A DNA stretch of 64,000 bases, from assembly GCA_025024175.1 (NCBI GenBank), contig QCXZ01000042.1, positions 2,993,501 to 3,057,500 of the forward strand, written 5' to 3'. Source of the stretch: Rhyzopertha dominica (lineage: Eukaryota; Arthropoda; Insecta; Coleoptera; Bostrichidae). How positions within the stretch are numbered: the stretch's first letter is position 1; every line of letters starts with the position of its first letter. The translations under genes were made by a program, and so were the position numbers. Positions 44,255 through 53,924 of the stretch are shown here, one piece after another. The notes under the pieces are model-generated. The model worked only from the letters and a program-made list of their open reading frames with translations. It ran no database searches and was not told the DNA's origin.

Positions 44255-45872
44255 TACAGGGTGGGCCAAGTGAACGTATTTCTTCCATAACTCCACAACT
44301 ATTGAAAATATGAAAAACTTTTTTTATATAAAAATTGTAAAAATATTTTTGAAAACAGTTCACTTCCGGTTATACCGGAAACGCGTACCAACTTCCTTAT
44401 TTTATATAGAACACCGAGTATATTTTTACACTTTTGCATTCCTATTTGAATTCTAAGGTTATTTTGTATAACATACCTTACCTCTAAAATGTACAGTTTT
44501 CGAGAAAATAAGCGCTAAAGCAAAAAATCGTTGTTTGCAGCGCTCCCCGCCACTTTAAATATCTTCCAATATGAGACACCTAGAAGACTGCGGTTTGCGC
44601 GCCGAGTAAGTTAAGAAAATGGCCTATCATTTGCGTCTTCAAGCAGATTTATTACTTTTAAATTGAAAGTAATACATCAGTTGCCGTATGAAATATTTCA
44701 AACTGCGATAAGTCAATTTTTTTTAAATGGAACATCCAACTTTTTTTTACACCATCGGATGCAAAATTAAATTATCTTTAATTTGATATCAGGTTGTCAC
44801 TATCTATTACTAACAGTTTTGCAGCAATTTGCGTTTTTCTGATTTTTTAGATTAAAAAAAATTAAAATTTAGATTAAATATCAGGTACGCCTTGACAAGA
44901 CCTGGGAGGCGGCAAAATGTCAGCGCTGGCCCTAGGTGAGTTTTAGCACAGTTTATTCAAATACAGGGTTTTTATAAATTATTCATGCAACGCGGGCGGC
45001 GTTAATTGTTGAATTCTTTGTGCCGCCTTATTGTAACTGCTGACAAGCTACAATATGCACGGCGATAGTAGTGAAGGTTACAGATCAATGTCACCCCACA
45101 GCTCCGAAATGTGAGTGTGTATTTTTAACATATTCTGTAGTGTTTTGTGGGATAATTAACTTTAAGGTTGCAGAAGCTCACATTTCGGAGCCAGCGCCGA
45201 TATTTTGCCGCCTCCTAGGTCTTGTCAAGGCGTACCTGATATAAGCGGTTTTAATATAAAAAAAATCAGAAAAACGCAAAATGTTGCAAAAGTGTTAGTA
45301 ATAGATAGTGGCAACCTGATATCAAATTAAAGATAATTTAATTTTGCATCCGATGGTGTAAAAAAAAGTTGGATGTTCCATTTAAAAAAATTGACTTATA
45401 GCAGTTTGAAATATTTCATATGGCAACTGATGTATTACTTTGAATGTAAAAGTAATAAACCTGCTTGAAGACGCAACTGATAGGCCATTTTCTTAGCTTA
45501 CGCGGCGCGCAAACCGCAGTCTTCTAGGTCTCATATTAGAAGATATATAAAATGTCGGGAAGCGCTGCAAAACACGATTTTTTGCTTTGGCACTTATTTT
45601 CTCGAAAATTGTACATTTTAGAGGTATGGTATGTTATACAAAATAACCTTAGAATTCAACAAAGAACGCAAAAATATAAAAATATACGGGGTGTTATATT
45701 TGAAATAAGGAAGTTGGTATGCGTTTCCGGTATAACCGGAAGTGAACTGTTTTCAAAAATATTTTTACAATATGCAGCAATAAAACTGGATCACTTTTAT
45801 AAAAAAATGTTTTTCATATTTTCAATAGTTGTGGAGTTATAGAAGAAATACGTTCACTTAGCCCACCCTGTA
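44255..45872. mobile_element. 1.6 kb foldback element with ~680 bp inverted arms
   Basis: Left arm 44,255-44,935 and right arm 45,197-45,872 are reverse complements with small differences. Termini are TACAGGGTGGGCCAAGTGAA and its complement. The 260 bp loop contains another short dyad (GCTCCGAAATGTGAG / CTCACATTTCGGAGC). TATA flanks both ends. Frames such as 45,552-45,842 are by-products. It is a non-autonomous element whose ends share ACAGGGTG with the transposon at 5.5 kb. Confidence 0.9.
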
Positions 45873-46109
45873 TATATAATTAGTTGGCCTATACACTTTC
45901 CAGCAAAATAATTTAATTTGGCTATTACGGTAACAGCTATAATGCTTTATAAATAAGCAGTCGAAGTTTGGCATTGTTCAATAATTCAGTTGTGACAAAA
46001 CTGTGAATAAACAGAATAAACAACAAAGAATACAAGACAAAAGCATACCAACTAATACTCACTATCCGCGATCAGCCTGCATAAGGACTTTAAAGTATTA
46101 AAAATATTG

Positions 46110-48720
46110 CAATCTTTTAGCAATGGGAACGAAAATGTTTAAATATGTTATGGAGTTTTGTGTTTTTTGTACTCTTTGGCATATATAAATAACTTTGCTC
46201 TTGAACCAGGCAGTTGTGTAACAAACACTCGCAAGCTTTGGTACGGTTATTTTCAAACAGACTGTGCAACTTATCGTAAAACTGATTACATTCCTCCTTT
46301 TTTTGCCAACTCTCCAACAAAAGACCAGTCAACACTAGAAATAAGTTCATAGAGCAATTTTTGAAATTACAGCAACCATTCGAATGAGACGTGAGGATTT
46401 TTTAAGATGAAGGAGACATAAAAGATTTGTTGATAACCAAAGCATATTCTGATCTATCCACAGTGCAAGTGAAGTTGGAAAATACGAGATCCAATAAATT
46501 ATTGCTGCTATTCAGGACACTGCTACTTTTCTAAAGTTATGAAATTCTTTAAAATTATGTATTTTTACGCAGATATGCTACCTGAGCCTAAGTGGAACCC
46601 AGGAGAATTGAAATCACCAGCCAAAATAACATGACAGAGTGCTCGCACCACGAATTTAAATACTCAAGTACCTTGGAGTATATAGATTTGCTTACATTAA
46701 AGAATGATACCCTGGTTAACAACTCCTGTTCTTCAAGCTGTGTCAGCAATGATTTTGCCATAGATGGAATAAACTGTTCATCTTTTCGCGCCTGTAGTTT
46801 CTGACTATAATATGACATAATTTGGGCCGATTCAACGAAATTCCTCTCATCCACTTTCAGTTTTTTTATCGTAGAACAAACATAGGGTTCCATGAATGAT
46901 AAGCAACCACAATTTCGTTAACGGATCCACAAACAATTTATTTATCATTACATTTCTGACAAGAAAAATGATTTCAACAAATTCACAGAACTCTTGCAAT
47001 AGGGTCGTCCCGCACATTAAAATTTGATAGTTTTAACCTATGCCTTTTATTGCTTACAACATGAGTACTATTGCCACGCATCTATTTTGCTTTCAGATTA
47101 ATTCAACTCGTAACAAACGGCTGTAGAAAATTACTCTGTTTCAAACATTTTCTTAAATCCGCCAACAACTACGTAAAAGATTCCTAATTTCCGTCATGCG
47201 CACTGTTACAGCTCCCTAGGTAACTAGGTGCTCACTGTTGTCAGTTTTATAAATAGCCAGAGAAATAGAAATAATGCAATGGGAGTGAGAGAGAGGGGAA
47301 AAGGTATAAGTATAACCGTCAGCGTCAATATTAAAATGTAAACATAGGAATAACCTGTAACTGTTCATCAGCAGTAGTATTCTTACAACACGGAACAAAA
47401 CACTTCTTAACGTAAGCCATTCTTACATTAAAAAAACAACAGATTACCCAAATACTCCGACAACATCTTGTTGCACCACTTAATCAGACAAATGTGAAAC
47501 TCGAAAGTTTGACCAAACTATGTAAACAAAAACGCATGGCTAGAGTTGTTAGGGTTATTCGTTGCACATGTGACACATCCAGCACGTGCGAACGTGCGAT
47601 GTTGTCAGCGGTATTTTACCGTTTTCTTCATAACGACGGCCAGAGATCGTCCTGGCAGTTTTAAAATTTTTCATATCGTTGTCATACGAAGGTATACAAA
47701 CTAAACATTATCAAGCTTCAAGCATCGTTTAATTCCTCATAATAAAAACATTAGTTCAAAAGCAGGTTCGATAGTTAAAGTGCTTTCGTGTTTCAGCAAA
47801 AGGCCAGTGATTCGCTTATTGTATTGAACTGTTCATTATAAAATAAACTGACTGAAGGATGATTTAACTTATTATCACAAATACGCCTTAAGTACATTCC
47901 TCACGGTATCGCGAAAATTTGCCCACATTGGCAACGCGACGCAGCTCAAAAAAATGTAAACAAATATTACTCGCAATGCCGCTAAAGCACTGGCTATTAT
48001 TGGTGTTTCTCGCTTTCGTCAACATGAGAACCTTTTACGTCATCTCCGTGGCGGAATATCGAGGCATTTGAAACGGATAGTGAAAAATCCATACTTTTAC
48101 ATTTTTTCCCGGCAAAGAAGAATCGGAAAAAATCGCAAAAAATGTCTTTGTGTTTCAATTTTTATGTACATTTTAAACGTAAAATAAAAAAAATTGCGGG
48201 ACGACCCCATTTGATGCATGAACTGTGGAAATACTAAAGTATTTTTATGTCCTTCCCTCGACGTCTATTGGAACACATTTAATGGCTGTATTATGTGCAC
48301 TATTGTGAACAATATGTGCCACACAGCCTAAGCTTAAAACTGCCTTTCCCAAATTTGATTTTAGTTTAGTGAACACATCTTCTCCCGCTTTTTTTAGTAC
48401 ATCATAGTTGCTAGCTGATAATGTAGTCTTGTTTTTTAGCTTAAAATTATCAATTACTTTTATTATTTAATAAACAACAACTGACGTTTGTTCCGCTAGT
48501 TCCATAAAATCTAGTAGTTTTGTTTTCATTTCTTTTTAAAGTATCTACTGGCAATAAGTTTGTCTCCGTGATTGCTTCACACTTCCTTTGAAAATACGCT
48601 ACTGCAAATTGAACACAGTACTGTTAATGTTAATCCTTCACTCTACTGAAGATGCTCTCTAAATCATTGTGGTTGGGCTTTTTTCATTATAGTTTGATTA
48701 CTGAGCTTTGCTGTTTAGGG
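46110..48720 (-). pseudogene. hAT-superfamily transposase remnant, split by a TIR element
   Basis: The minus strand carries a hAT-like transposase in order. N-part (48,209-48,720): ETNLLPV, NYDVLKKAGEDVFTKLK-like, and SLGCVAHIVHNSAHNTAI near 48,260-48,345, matching the family's VGCAAHIxHN block, then YFHSSCIK. After the inserted element: LQEFCEFVEI (46,960), then VCSTIKKLKVDERNFVESAQ, MSYYSQKLQARKDEQFIPSM and KVLEYLNSWCEH (46,588-46,893), matching the region that follows the catalytic Asp block in hAT relatives such as the ZBED/FAM200-type proteins. A third part (46,117-46,350) may be the C-terminus. TRWLSL-type residues and the BED finger are not seen. It is dead through deletion, stops and insertion. 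Confidence 0.65.
47002..48207. mobile_element. 1.2 kb element with GGGTCGTCCCGCA inverted ends
   Basis: GGGTCGTCCCGCA at 47,002 and its reverse complement ending at 48,207 bound a 1.2 kb segment that interrupts the hAT coding remnant exactly between two consecutive protein blocks. The interior is unique and non-coding, with a GC-richer part near 47,560-48,060. No target duplication was readable. The superfamily is not identified. Confidence 0.65.
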
Positions 48721-49001
48721 CAGATCGACTTTAGTGGATCGCTAAACAATTGCTTTTTCTTAACCGTTGTGAATTCAGACTCCATTTAAGGAATTCCAGG
48801 GACGTTTACCAATCGGGAACCAAGCTTTCCATACGGGGACGATCTCCGGAAATCCGGGCCGTCTGGTCACCCTATGATAAAGTAATTTCCAGCCATTATG
48901 CGTTTAATTCTCGGTGGTGTAAATTTGTTTTCTTATTTCACCGACCAACGATCACATAATTCAGCATTCTTAAAACGCCGCTGAAGGAGGAGTACCGACC
49001 G

Positions 49002-49013
49002 ACCGGCTAATAA
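49002..49013 (+). promoter_or_regulatory. ACCGGCTAATAA motif, copy 3
   Basis: Identical to copies at 20,642 and 29,629; preceded here by CCGACCG. Confidence 0.35.
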
Positions 49014-49311
49014 ACACCCGCGAGTCCCGCTCTTATCGACCCTCGGCGTTCGAAATTAACTAATATATTGCCCATAATTTTCCGATATCGGCGTCCGAGC
49101 GAAGCAATTGTTTTAACGCTGTATTGTAGTCGGGTGGTAGGCAGGAGCGAGCAAGGCCGGCCCAAATATTAATCAACGTCAGAAAAAGCTCGCCGAGCTC
49201 CGAAACCCATTCGGCCCTCCGTGTAGTCCAGACATGGTCCCCGCTGATGTCGACTACGAATCGTCCGGCCGACTGTAGCCGCGGGATCGAAGTATGAAAA
49301 AGTATATAAGT

Positions 49312-49337
49312 ATTAATAACGGCACGGTTTTATTAAT
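49312..49337. promoter_or_regulatory. ATTAAT dyad around a GC core
   Basis: ATTAATAAC-GGCACGG-TTTTATTAAT: inverted ATTAAT arms flanking a short GC-rich core, an arrangement similar to the 46 bp dyad at 20,369. Confidence 0.35.
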
Positions 49338-49860
49338 GTGTTGGCGTAAAGTTGTGTGTGGTCCGAGAGCAGTGGCGGTTGGTATGGGAGGGACACATGG
49401 GCAGTGCCCTTCCTCAACCGGAATTGTAAAGCTTTAAAAATGTTTCTAAGGCTCTCTGTGTTTCCTAGCGATCAGGTAGTTAATTATTTAGAATAAGTTT
49501 CACATTCACNTCCAAAGTAATACTTCAAATCATTGAAACATTATAAAGGTGTGGTCCTAAATGAGAGCCTTGAGGACTCCCAATCTTATTATGTATAGAA
49601 GCGAACTACACTGATTACACAGGGTGATTCAAGGGGACGATAGAACAAGTAATTTTATGTATATGTATATGTTTTATTTGTATATGCGTATCATCTTAGA
49701 TGCTTTTTTCAGAGATATAGCCCTTCAGAAAATTGGAGGAAAATCTCATTTTCTAGAATACGTCAACTTGTAAACTTGAGATTCAGCAAATCGTCTTAGT
49801 TAATTCCTCTTTAAGAGAATTATGCTTGAAGTGTAATCCACTTTATTCTTTTAATTGTAG

Positions 49861-49904
49861 AGCGCTTTCGGATAATAATAATAATAATAATAATAATCGT
49901 TAGT
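49861..49904 (-). ncRNA. hammerhead-like site with microsatellite in place of stem II
   Basis: The minus strand reads CTAACGA (49,898-49,904), then nine TTA-type units, then CGAAAGCGCT (49,861-49,870). In PLE-5b the same position reads CTAACGA, a 16 nt GGCTACTTGTTGGT-like hairpin, CGAAAGC. Flanks on both sides match PLE-5b, so the repeat replaces stem II. The box has CTAA instead of CTGA. Confidence 0.5.
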
Positions 49905-50149
49905 ACAATCAATATAAGTAAAGAAAAAAGGAACCTTTATAGTTTGGCAAAGTCAAAAATATAGTAACAAGGAAACTTGACCACAAACCCAAAAGCAACC
50001 TACATGCCAGTAACACAACATTAATATTAATTGAGAATCAAATAAATAATTTAGAATAGGACAATCAAAATTACAAAAATCGTTTAGAATAGTAAAATTT
50101 TGTTCACTAATAATTTTATGAATTTTTAAATAATTTAATTTTGCTGATT

Positions 50150-50540
50150 TAATTTAATTTAATAAGTTTTTTATTGAAAGTAACAAGATACATAGGCGAA
50201 GTCTAACTTAGCTATTCTTCTTAACCAAATGCACCTGTGTATTCACTTAATCTATATTACACAATAAAATGCAAAACATAAATAAGGGAACAACATAACA
50301 GCTTACTTCAAATCAAAAAGCAGTTGTTTCACAGCTTGACAAAATCTGTCCACAGTGTGATACATTAAGTTTTTCCACAAACGATTATATGACGTAACGG
50401 CATTGTAAGTGAAGCATCTGAAAAACAAGAAGGTATTGAATTTAGGCATATCCAGAGACGACGACGTAAAGCGCAATGAAAGCTGATGAAAGCTATTTCT
50501 AAAATTTCGTTTATCTTTTAAATATGAGGGAGACACAAAT
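50150..50540 (-). pseudogene. Jockey-type 3' end inserted in PLE-5a
   Basis: A minus-strand frame (50,303-50,536) reads FRNSFHQLSLRFTSSSLDMP, KFNTFLFFRCFTYNAVTSYN and then WKNLMYHTVDRFCQAVKQLL. This is the C-terminal region of Jockey/CR1 polymerases (R.ST..L..P......R....Y.....YN.LP). An ~150 bp A/T-rich 3' UTR follows, ending in AAATT units. The PLE sequence resumes on both sides, so this is an insertion younger than the PLE. Confidence 0.6.
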
Positions 50541-50787
50541 GTAGTGAATTTAAATTGTCTAGCGTGGCAGTGTGTTTATTTAACAATAAATGGTTAGCTA
50601 ACGAAGAATTTGTTGTTACAATATCTATATTTTAATACCTTTCGAATTGCCTTATATATTCTTTACCTCTAATTAAAAAAGATCTTCCGGTTTGTCCAAT
50701 ATAAAATGAATTCTAAGCATGGCATGAAAAACTATAAACGCCTGAATAATTTAAAACTGAAATTTGGTCATGCGGACAAAATGGGAA

Positions 50788-51780
50788 AACAAAACAGTTT
50801 TGTTACTTTTATGAATTCCTTACAAGCTTCTATAAATTTCAGTTATGAAATAGAAACTAATAAACAAATTTTCTTTTTAGATTTTCTAGTTTTACGTAAC
50901 CAATTTTCTTCTTACCTTTATTTCGAAATTTTTAGAACTCCCACTTGTACAGACAATGTTACTTATTTTTCTTTACACCCTTTTTCACACTAAATGACCG
51001 TTTTCCATTCACTTTTTAACTAACTTTTTAAAATACCACTGTTCGAAAAGGAATTGGGTGTAATTCTCCAAATTGCTTTCGGTAACAATATTCCAAATTA
51101 TTTAACAGAAAAACCTTGTTTTAAGTATTTTGGTGAAAGGTTAAGGTTTGGTTTCGTTTTAAGTTTGCTGGTCAAGTCTCAATTACCCTATCTAAATTAT
51201 TTATTAAATATTGCTTTTTCTACCGTAGGCAGTGTTTTCCCGTTTTGTCCGTAATAAAGACCAATTTTCAGTTTTCAATAATTCAAACGTTTATAGTTTT
51301 TCATGCAATGATTGCAATTCAGTTTATGTTGGTCAAACGGGAAGATATTTTTAATTGGAGGTAAAGAACGTCTAAAAAATATAGAAATAAAGATATTGTA
51401 ACAACAAATGTTTCGTTAGCTAACCATTTATTGTTAAATAAACACACTACTACGTTACATTTGTGCAGTAAATCATCAAAATTAAATTATTTAGAAATTT
51501 ATAAACGGGCAAAATTTTACTATTCTAAGCCATTTCTGTAATTTCACTGCCCTATTCTAAATTATTTATTTGATCTAAATTAATATTACGTTTGCATGTT
51601 TCTATACTTTTTAATTTGTCAGACTATTTGTAAGAGTTCCTTTTTTATTTATATTATTTGTACTAACGATGGCTACTTGTTGGTCGAAAGCTGAATTACA
51701 CTTTAAGCGTAGGTAATTTTCTTAAAGAAAAATTAGTTATTAATAGTTCCACTTGGAGAAATGTGGATCAGTTATCAATT
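50788..51780 (+). mobile_element. PLE-5b: RT C-terminus and GIY-YIG, plus strand
   Basis: Begins at a perfect 17 bp palindrome (50,788-50,804) where the orientation flips from PLE-5a. It reads FVTFMNSLQASINFSYEIET, KQIFFLDFLVLRN (post-YADD RT block FLDxLVxR), IFRTPTCTDN, YFSLHPFSH (equivalent to YRKPTxTDRxxxxxSxHP), then YLTEKPCFKYFGERLRFGFV-type linker, SVFPFCP and, after stops, VYSFSCNDCNSVYVGQTGRYF (51,288-51,355), the GIY-YIG core with its C-x2-C pair. The frame breaks at a stop after GRYF. The non-coding end reaches ~51,780 and contains the hammerhead-like site. RT catalytic residues are missing. Confidence 0.78.
51663..51695 (+). ncRNA. hammerhead-like site at the end of PLE-5b
   Basis: CTAACGA (51,663-51,669), a short GGC/GTC hairpin, and CGAAAGC (51,685-51,691). 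The box has A for G at position 3 (CTAACGA rather than CTGACGA), which should impair activity. Confidence 0.4.
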
Positions 51781-51834
51781 TTAAATCGTTTTAGTATTTT
51801 AGAATGGCTATTTGATAGTTTTTTAAAATGCAAT

Positions 51835-52570
51835 ACACAGCCACTGCCAAATCATTTAGTTCAAATCCGGGTGAACCCAAGCAATTGAGGCCAATATGTA
51901 TTTTACCAACGCTCTCTAACACTTTAGAAACTATCCTCCTAAATCAGCTAGCAGAGTAGGTTTTTGCTAAAAATATAATTCCTGAATGCCAGTCAGGCTT
52001 TAGACCTCACCACAATCCGACCACTGCTTTAATTCGTATAACTACTAGTGTTTTTAAATCCTTAGATAAGGAAAACTGACATGTTTGATTCTTCTTGACT
52101 ATAGAAGAGCACTTGACACCCGTAACCACCCCATTTTGTGCAGTAAATTGAAATATTTTGGGTTGGACAGTTGCGCGGTCGATATAGTTTCGGATTTTTT
52201 GGTTGATAGAAGCCAGGCTGTGTTTGTTGAGGATGAGATATCCTTGCCAATTCGAGTATCACATGGATACCACAAGGTTCTCTTTTGGGACCGCGATGTT
52301 TTCTTTATATATTGCTGATTTTTCATAGCACTTGAGGCACTAAAACATTCACCACTAAGCAAATGATATCCAGTTATTGTATGACTTCAGGGAGTCTGAG
52401 AGTCTGATAACTGAACAGTGTATTAATACTGACTTGCAAATACTTGTGGATGTTTCTTATGCCCGTGGACTTAATCTCAACGCCAGCAAATCGGTGGCGC
52501 TGATTTTTGGCCACAACAGTCCCCTAATAGTTTGAAAGGTGCGTTGAGTATCAATGTTAATGGCACAACA
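51835..52570 (+). pseudogene. Jockey/CR1-like RT remnant, YADD deleted
   Basis: Plus-strand frames give a clear RT series: NPGEPKQLRPICILPTLSNT, LETILLNQLAE, NIIPECQSGFRPHHNPTTAL (51,835-52,040), LLDYRRALDTRNHPILCSKL (motif A, 52,088), DFLVDRSQAVFVEDEISLPI, and a broken SHGVPQGSLLGP (52,255-52,290). Where KYADDIQLLYDF is expected the sequence runs from LSK straight to NDIQLLYDF (52,355), so part of the catalytic box is deleted. GLNLNASKSVALIFGHNS (52,470) and LSINVNGTTIPF follow. The element is a dead copy with well-preserved motif spacing, directly downstream of PLE-5b. Confidence 0.75.
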
Positions 52571-53920
52571 ATTCCATTTAGTCAGCCGTGCAGAATCTGA
52601 GCTTTTAGTTAGAGTATGTTTATCAAAATATTATTCTATAAAAATATCTTGTACCTTTTCTTTTATATTAGTGAAAATAAATCGATTATTGTGCCTTTAA
52701 AATAATATAATTACTGTCTGAATGCCCTTAGAGTCCTCTTCCAGTGACATNTACNCCTGTAGCGGCCCGCCACTGGCCAAAAGGAGGCGGCGCCCTCGCC
52801 TGATACAGATGTTCGCTGCCCTACCGGCGTTGCCGAGTATAAGGCGCGTTTTTAACTCCGCAACTCACCCTCTTATTATTGCCGGGCAATTCTAACAAAT
52901 TGTCATTACACCATTAGGGCTTACCTGTGGGACCTTTTCGAGAAAATGGGAATTCCCGATTCGGCACAGCGCCCTGTGTGGCTGAATGTAAAACAATCCA
53001 TTGAGGGAGAAAGGAAGAACATCGAAGAAATATTGCCCATTGTTAGCTGTTAAAGGTACGGTTAGTTCCTGTGGCTATTGCAATATTATTGTGAAAGGTG
53101 TCGATGGGAAGGTGCGAGTTTCGGGAAACGCGGTATCTATTGCTGTTGAAGTGGTTTCTTAATAATACGTTCCGGAAGTCTTGTTTTATTATGGGTGTTG
53201 GAAATTTTCCTTTATTATTCCAGTGCAGTGTGTTTGACATTGTAGATTTGCATTTAACTGTAAATAAATATCTAACGTATCAGCCCAAAATTCTAGAACC
53301 ATTGACTAACTCATTCTTGTATGGATGTTCCTTAGCTTAACTATTCTTAAACAAAAGAGTTATCAGATTTCTCACGTGGACCGTAACAGAAAAAAATCTC
53401 AGATGAACTGGAAACCTTCCCACAGTATACCAGGCTTAATAACCTCAGAGTATTTGGCTCAAGACAACCAAGGGACTAGTGATACGGATAGCGTTGTTGT
53501 ACCATAGAGAAAACGAATTTAAAGCTTGATCTCGATAATATCGACGCCATATTATTGTAAAACTTGAAAATTACAGAGCAGCGCGGCGCTTAATATTGCA
53601 AAATGGAAAGATACTGCGTGGGATTAATATTCGAATTATTGAAGATCTTGCAAAAACCATGTTTGCTCTATTTAATCAAGCAAAACTGCATTTGGACATG
53701 GCTAGGAAGGGCGACGTCAAGAAGAGAATTAAAACTGAGACTACATTGCAAGAGTTTGCTAGATCTTAAGCGTGGCTGTCAGTGTAATAAAACAGAGATC
53801 GTGTTCGTTATACCTGCTGTCAATAGAAGCATATGATATGTTTTCTGAGATATTTGTACTGATTTATTACATATTATTGTAGCATATTTACCTTAGTTAG
53901 GCATCTCACATGTGTAGTAG
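52571..53920. other. GC-rich island (52,755-53,060) and AT-rich gap
   Basis: 52,755-53,060 is GC-rich and unique, with Ns at 52,751-52,755. The stretch 52,925-53,010 resembles, inverted, 56,115-56,228 (AATTCCCGATTC, CTGTGTGGC, AATGTAAAACAAT). Downstream frames (53,098-53,836) are not recognised; the last ~300 bp may be the 5' part of the Jockey element that follows. A TAG/AGT microsatellite lies at 53,917-53,931. Confidence 0.35.
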
Positions 53921-53924
53921 TAGT

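Larger units (their letters stand above)
48721..49780. other. GC-rich unique island with dyad and shared motif
   Basis: 48,960-49,400 is markedly GC-rich, unique and free of transposon similarity. It contains ACCGGCTAATAA (49,002) and the dyad at 49,312. The frame at 48,750-48,959 is not recognised. An N lies at 49,510. Candidate conserved regulatory DNA. Confidence 0.4.
49785..50790 (-). mobile_element. PLE-5a: GIY-YIG end of a PLE, minus strand
   Basis: Reverse complement of the 3' part of PLE-5b. On the minus strand from the junction: NYSGVYSFSCHA, NSFYIGQTGRSFLIRGKEY (GIY-YIG, 50,640-50,760), SLANHLLLNKHTATLDNLN, then the non-coding end to 49,785. It is interrupted at 50,150-50,540 by a Jockey-type 3' fragment, and the hammerhead-like segment holds a microsatellite (49,871-49,897). 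Confidence 0.75.

Noticed and set aside
45552..45842. 96-codon plus frame in the right arm of the foldback
   Set aside because: The mirror-image arm has no equivalent conserved frame; it is a by-product of arm sequence.
46592..46804. Plus-strand frame opposite the hAT remnant
   Set aside because: The minus strand carries recognisable hAT blocks; the plus frame is its shadow.
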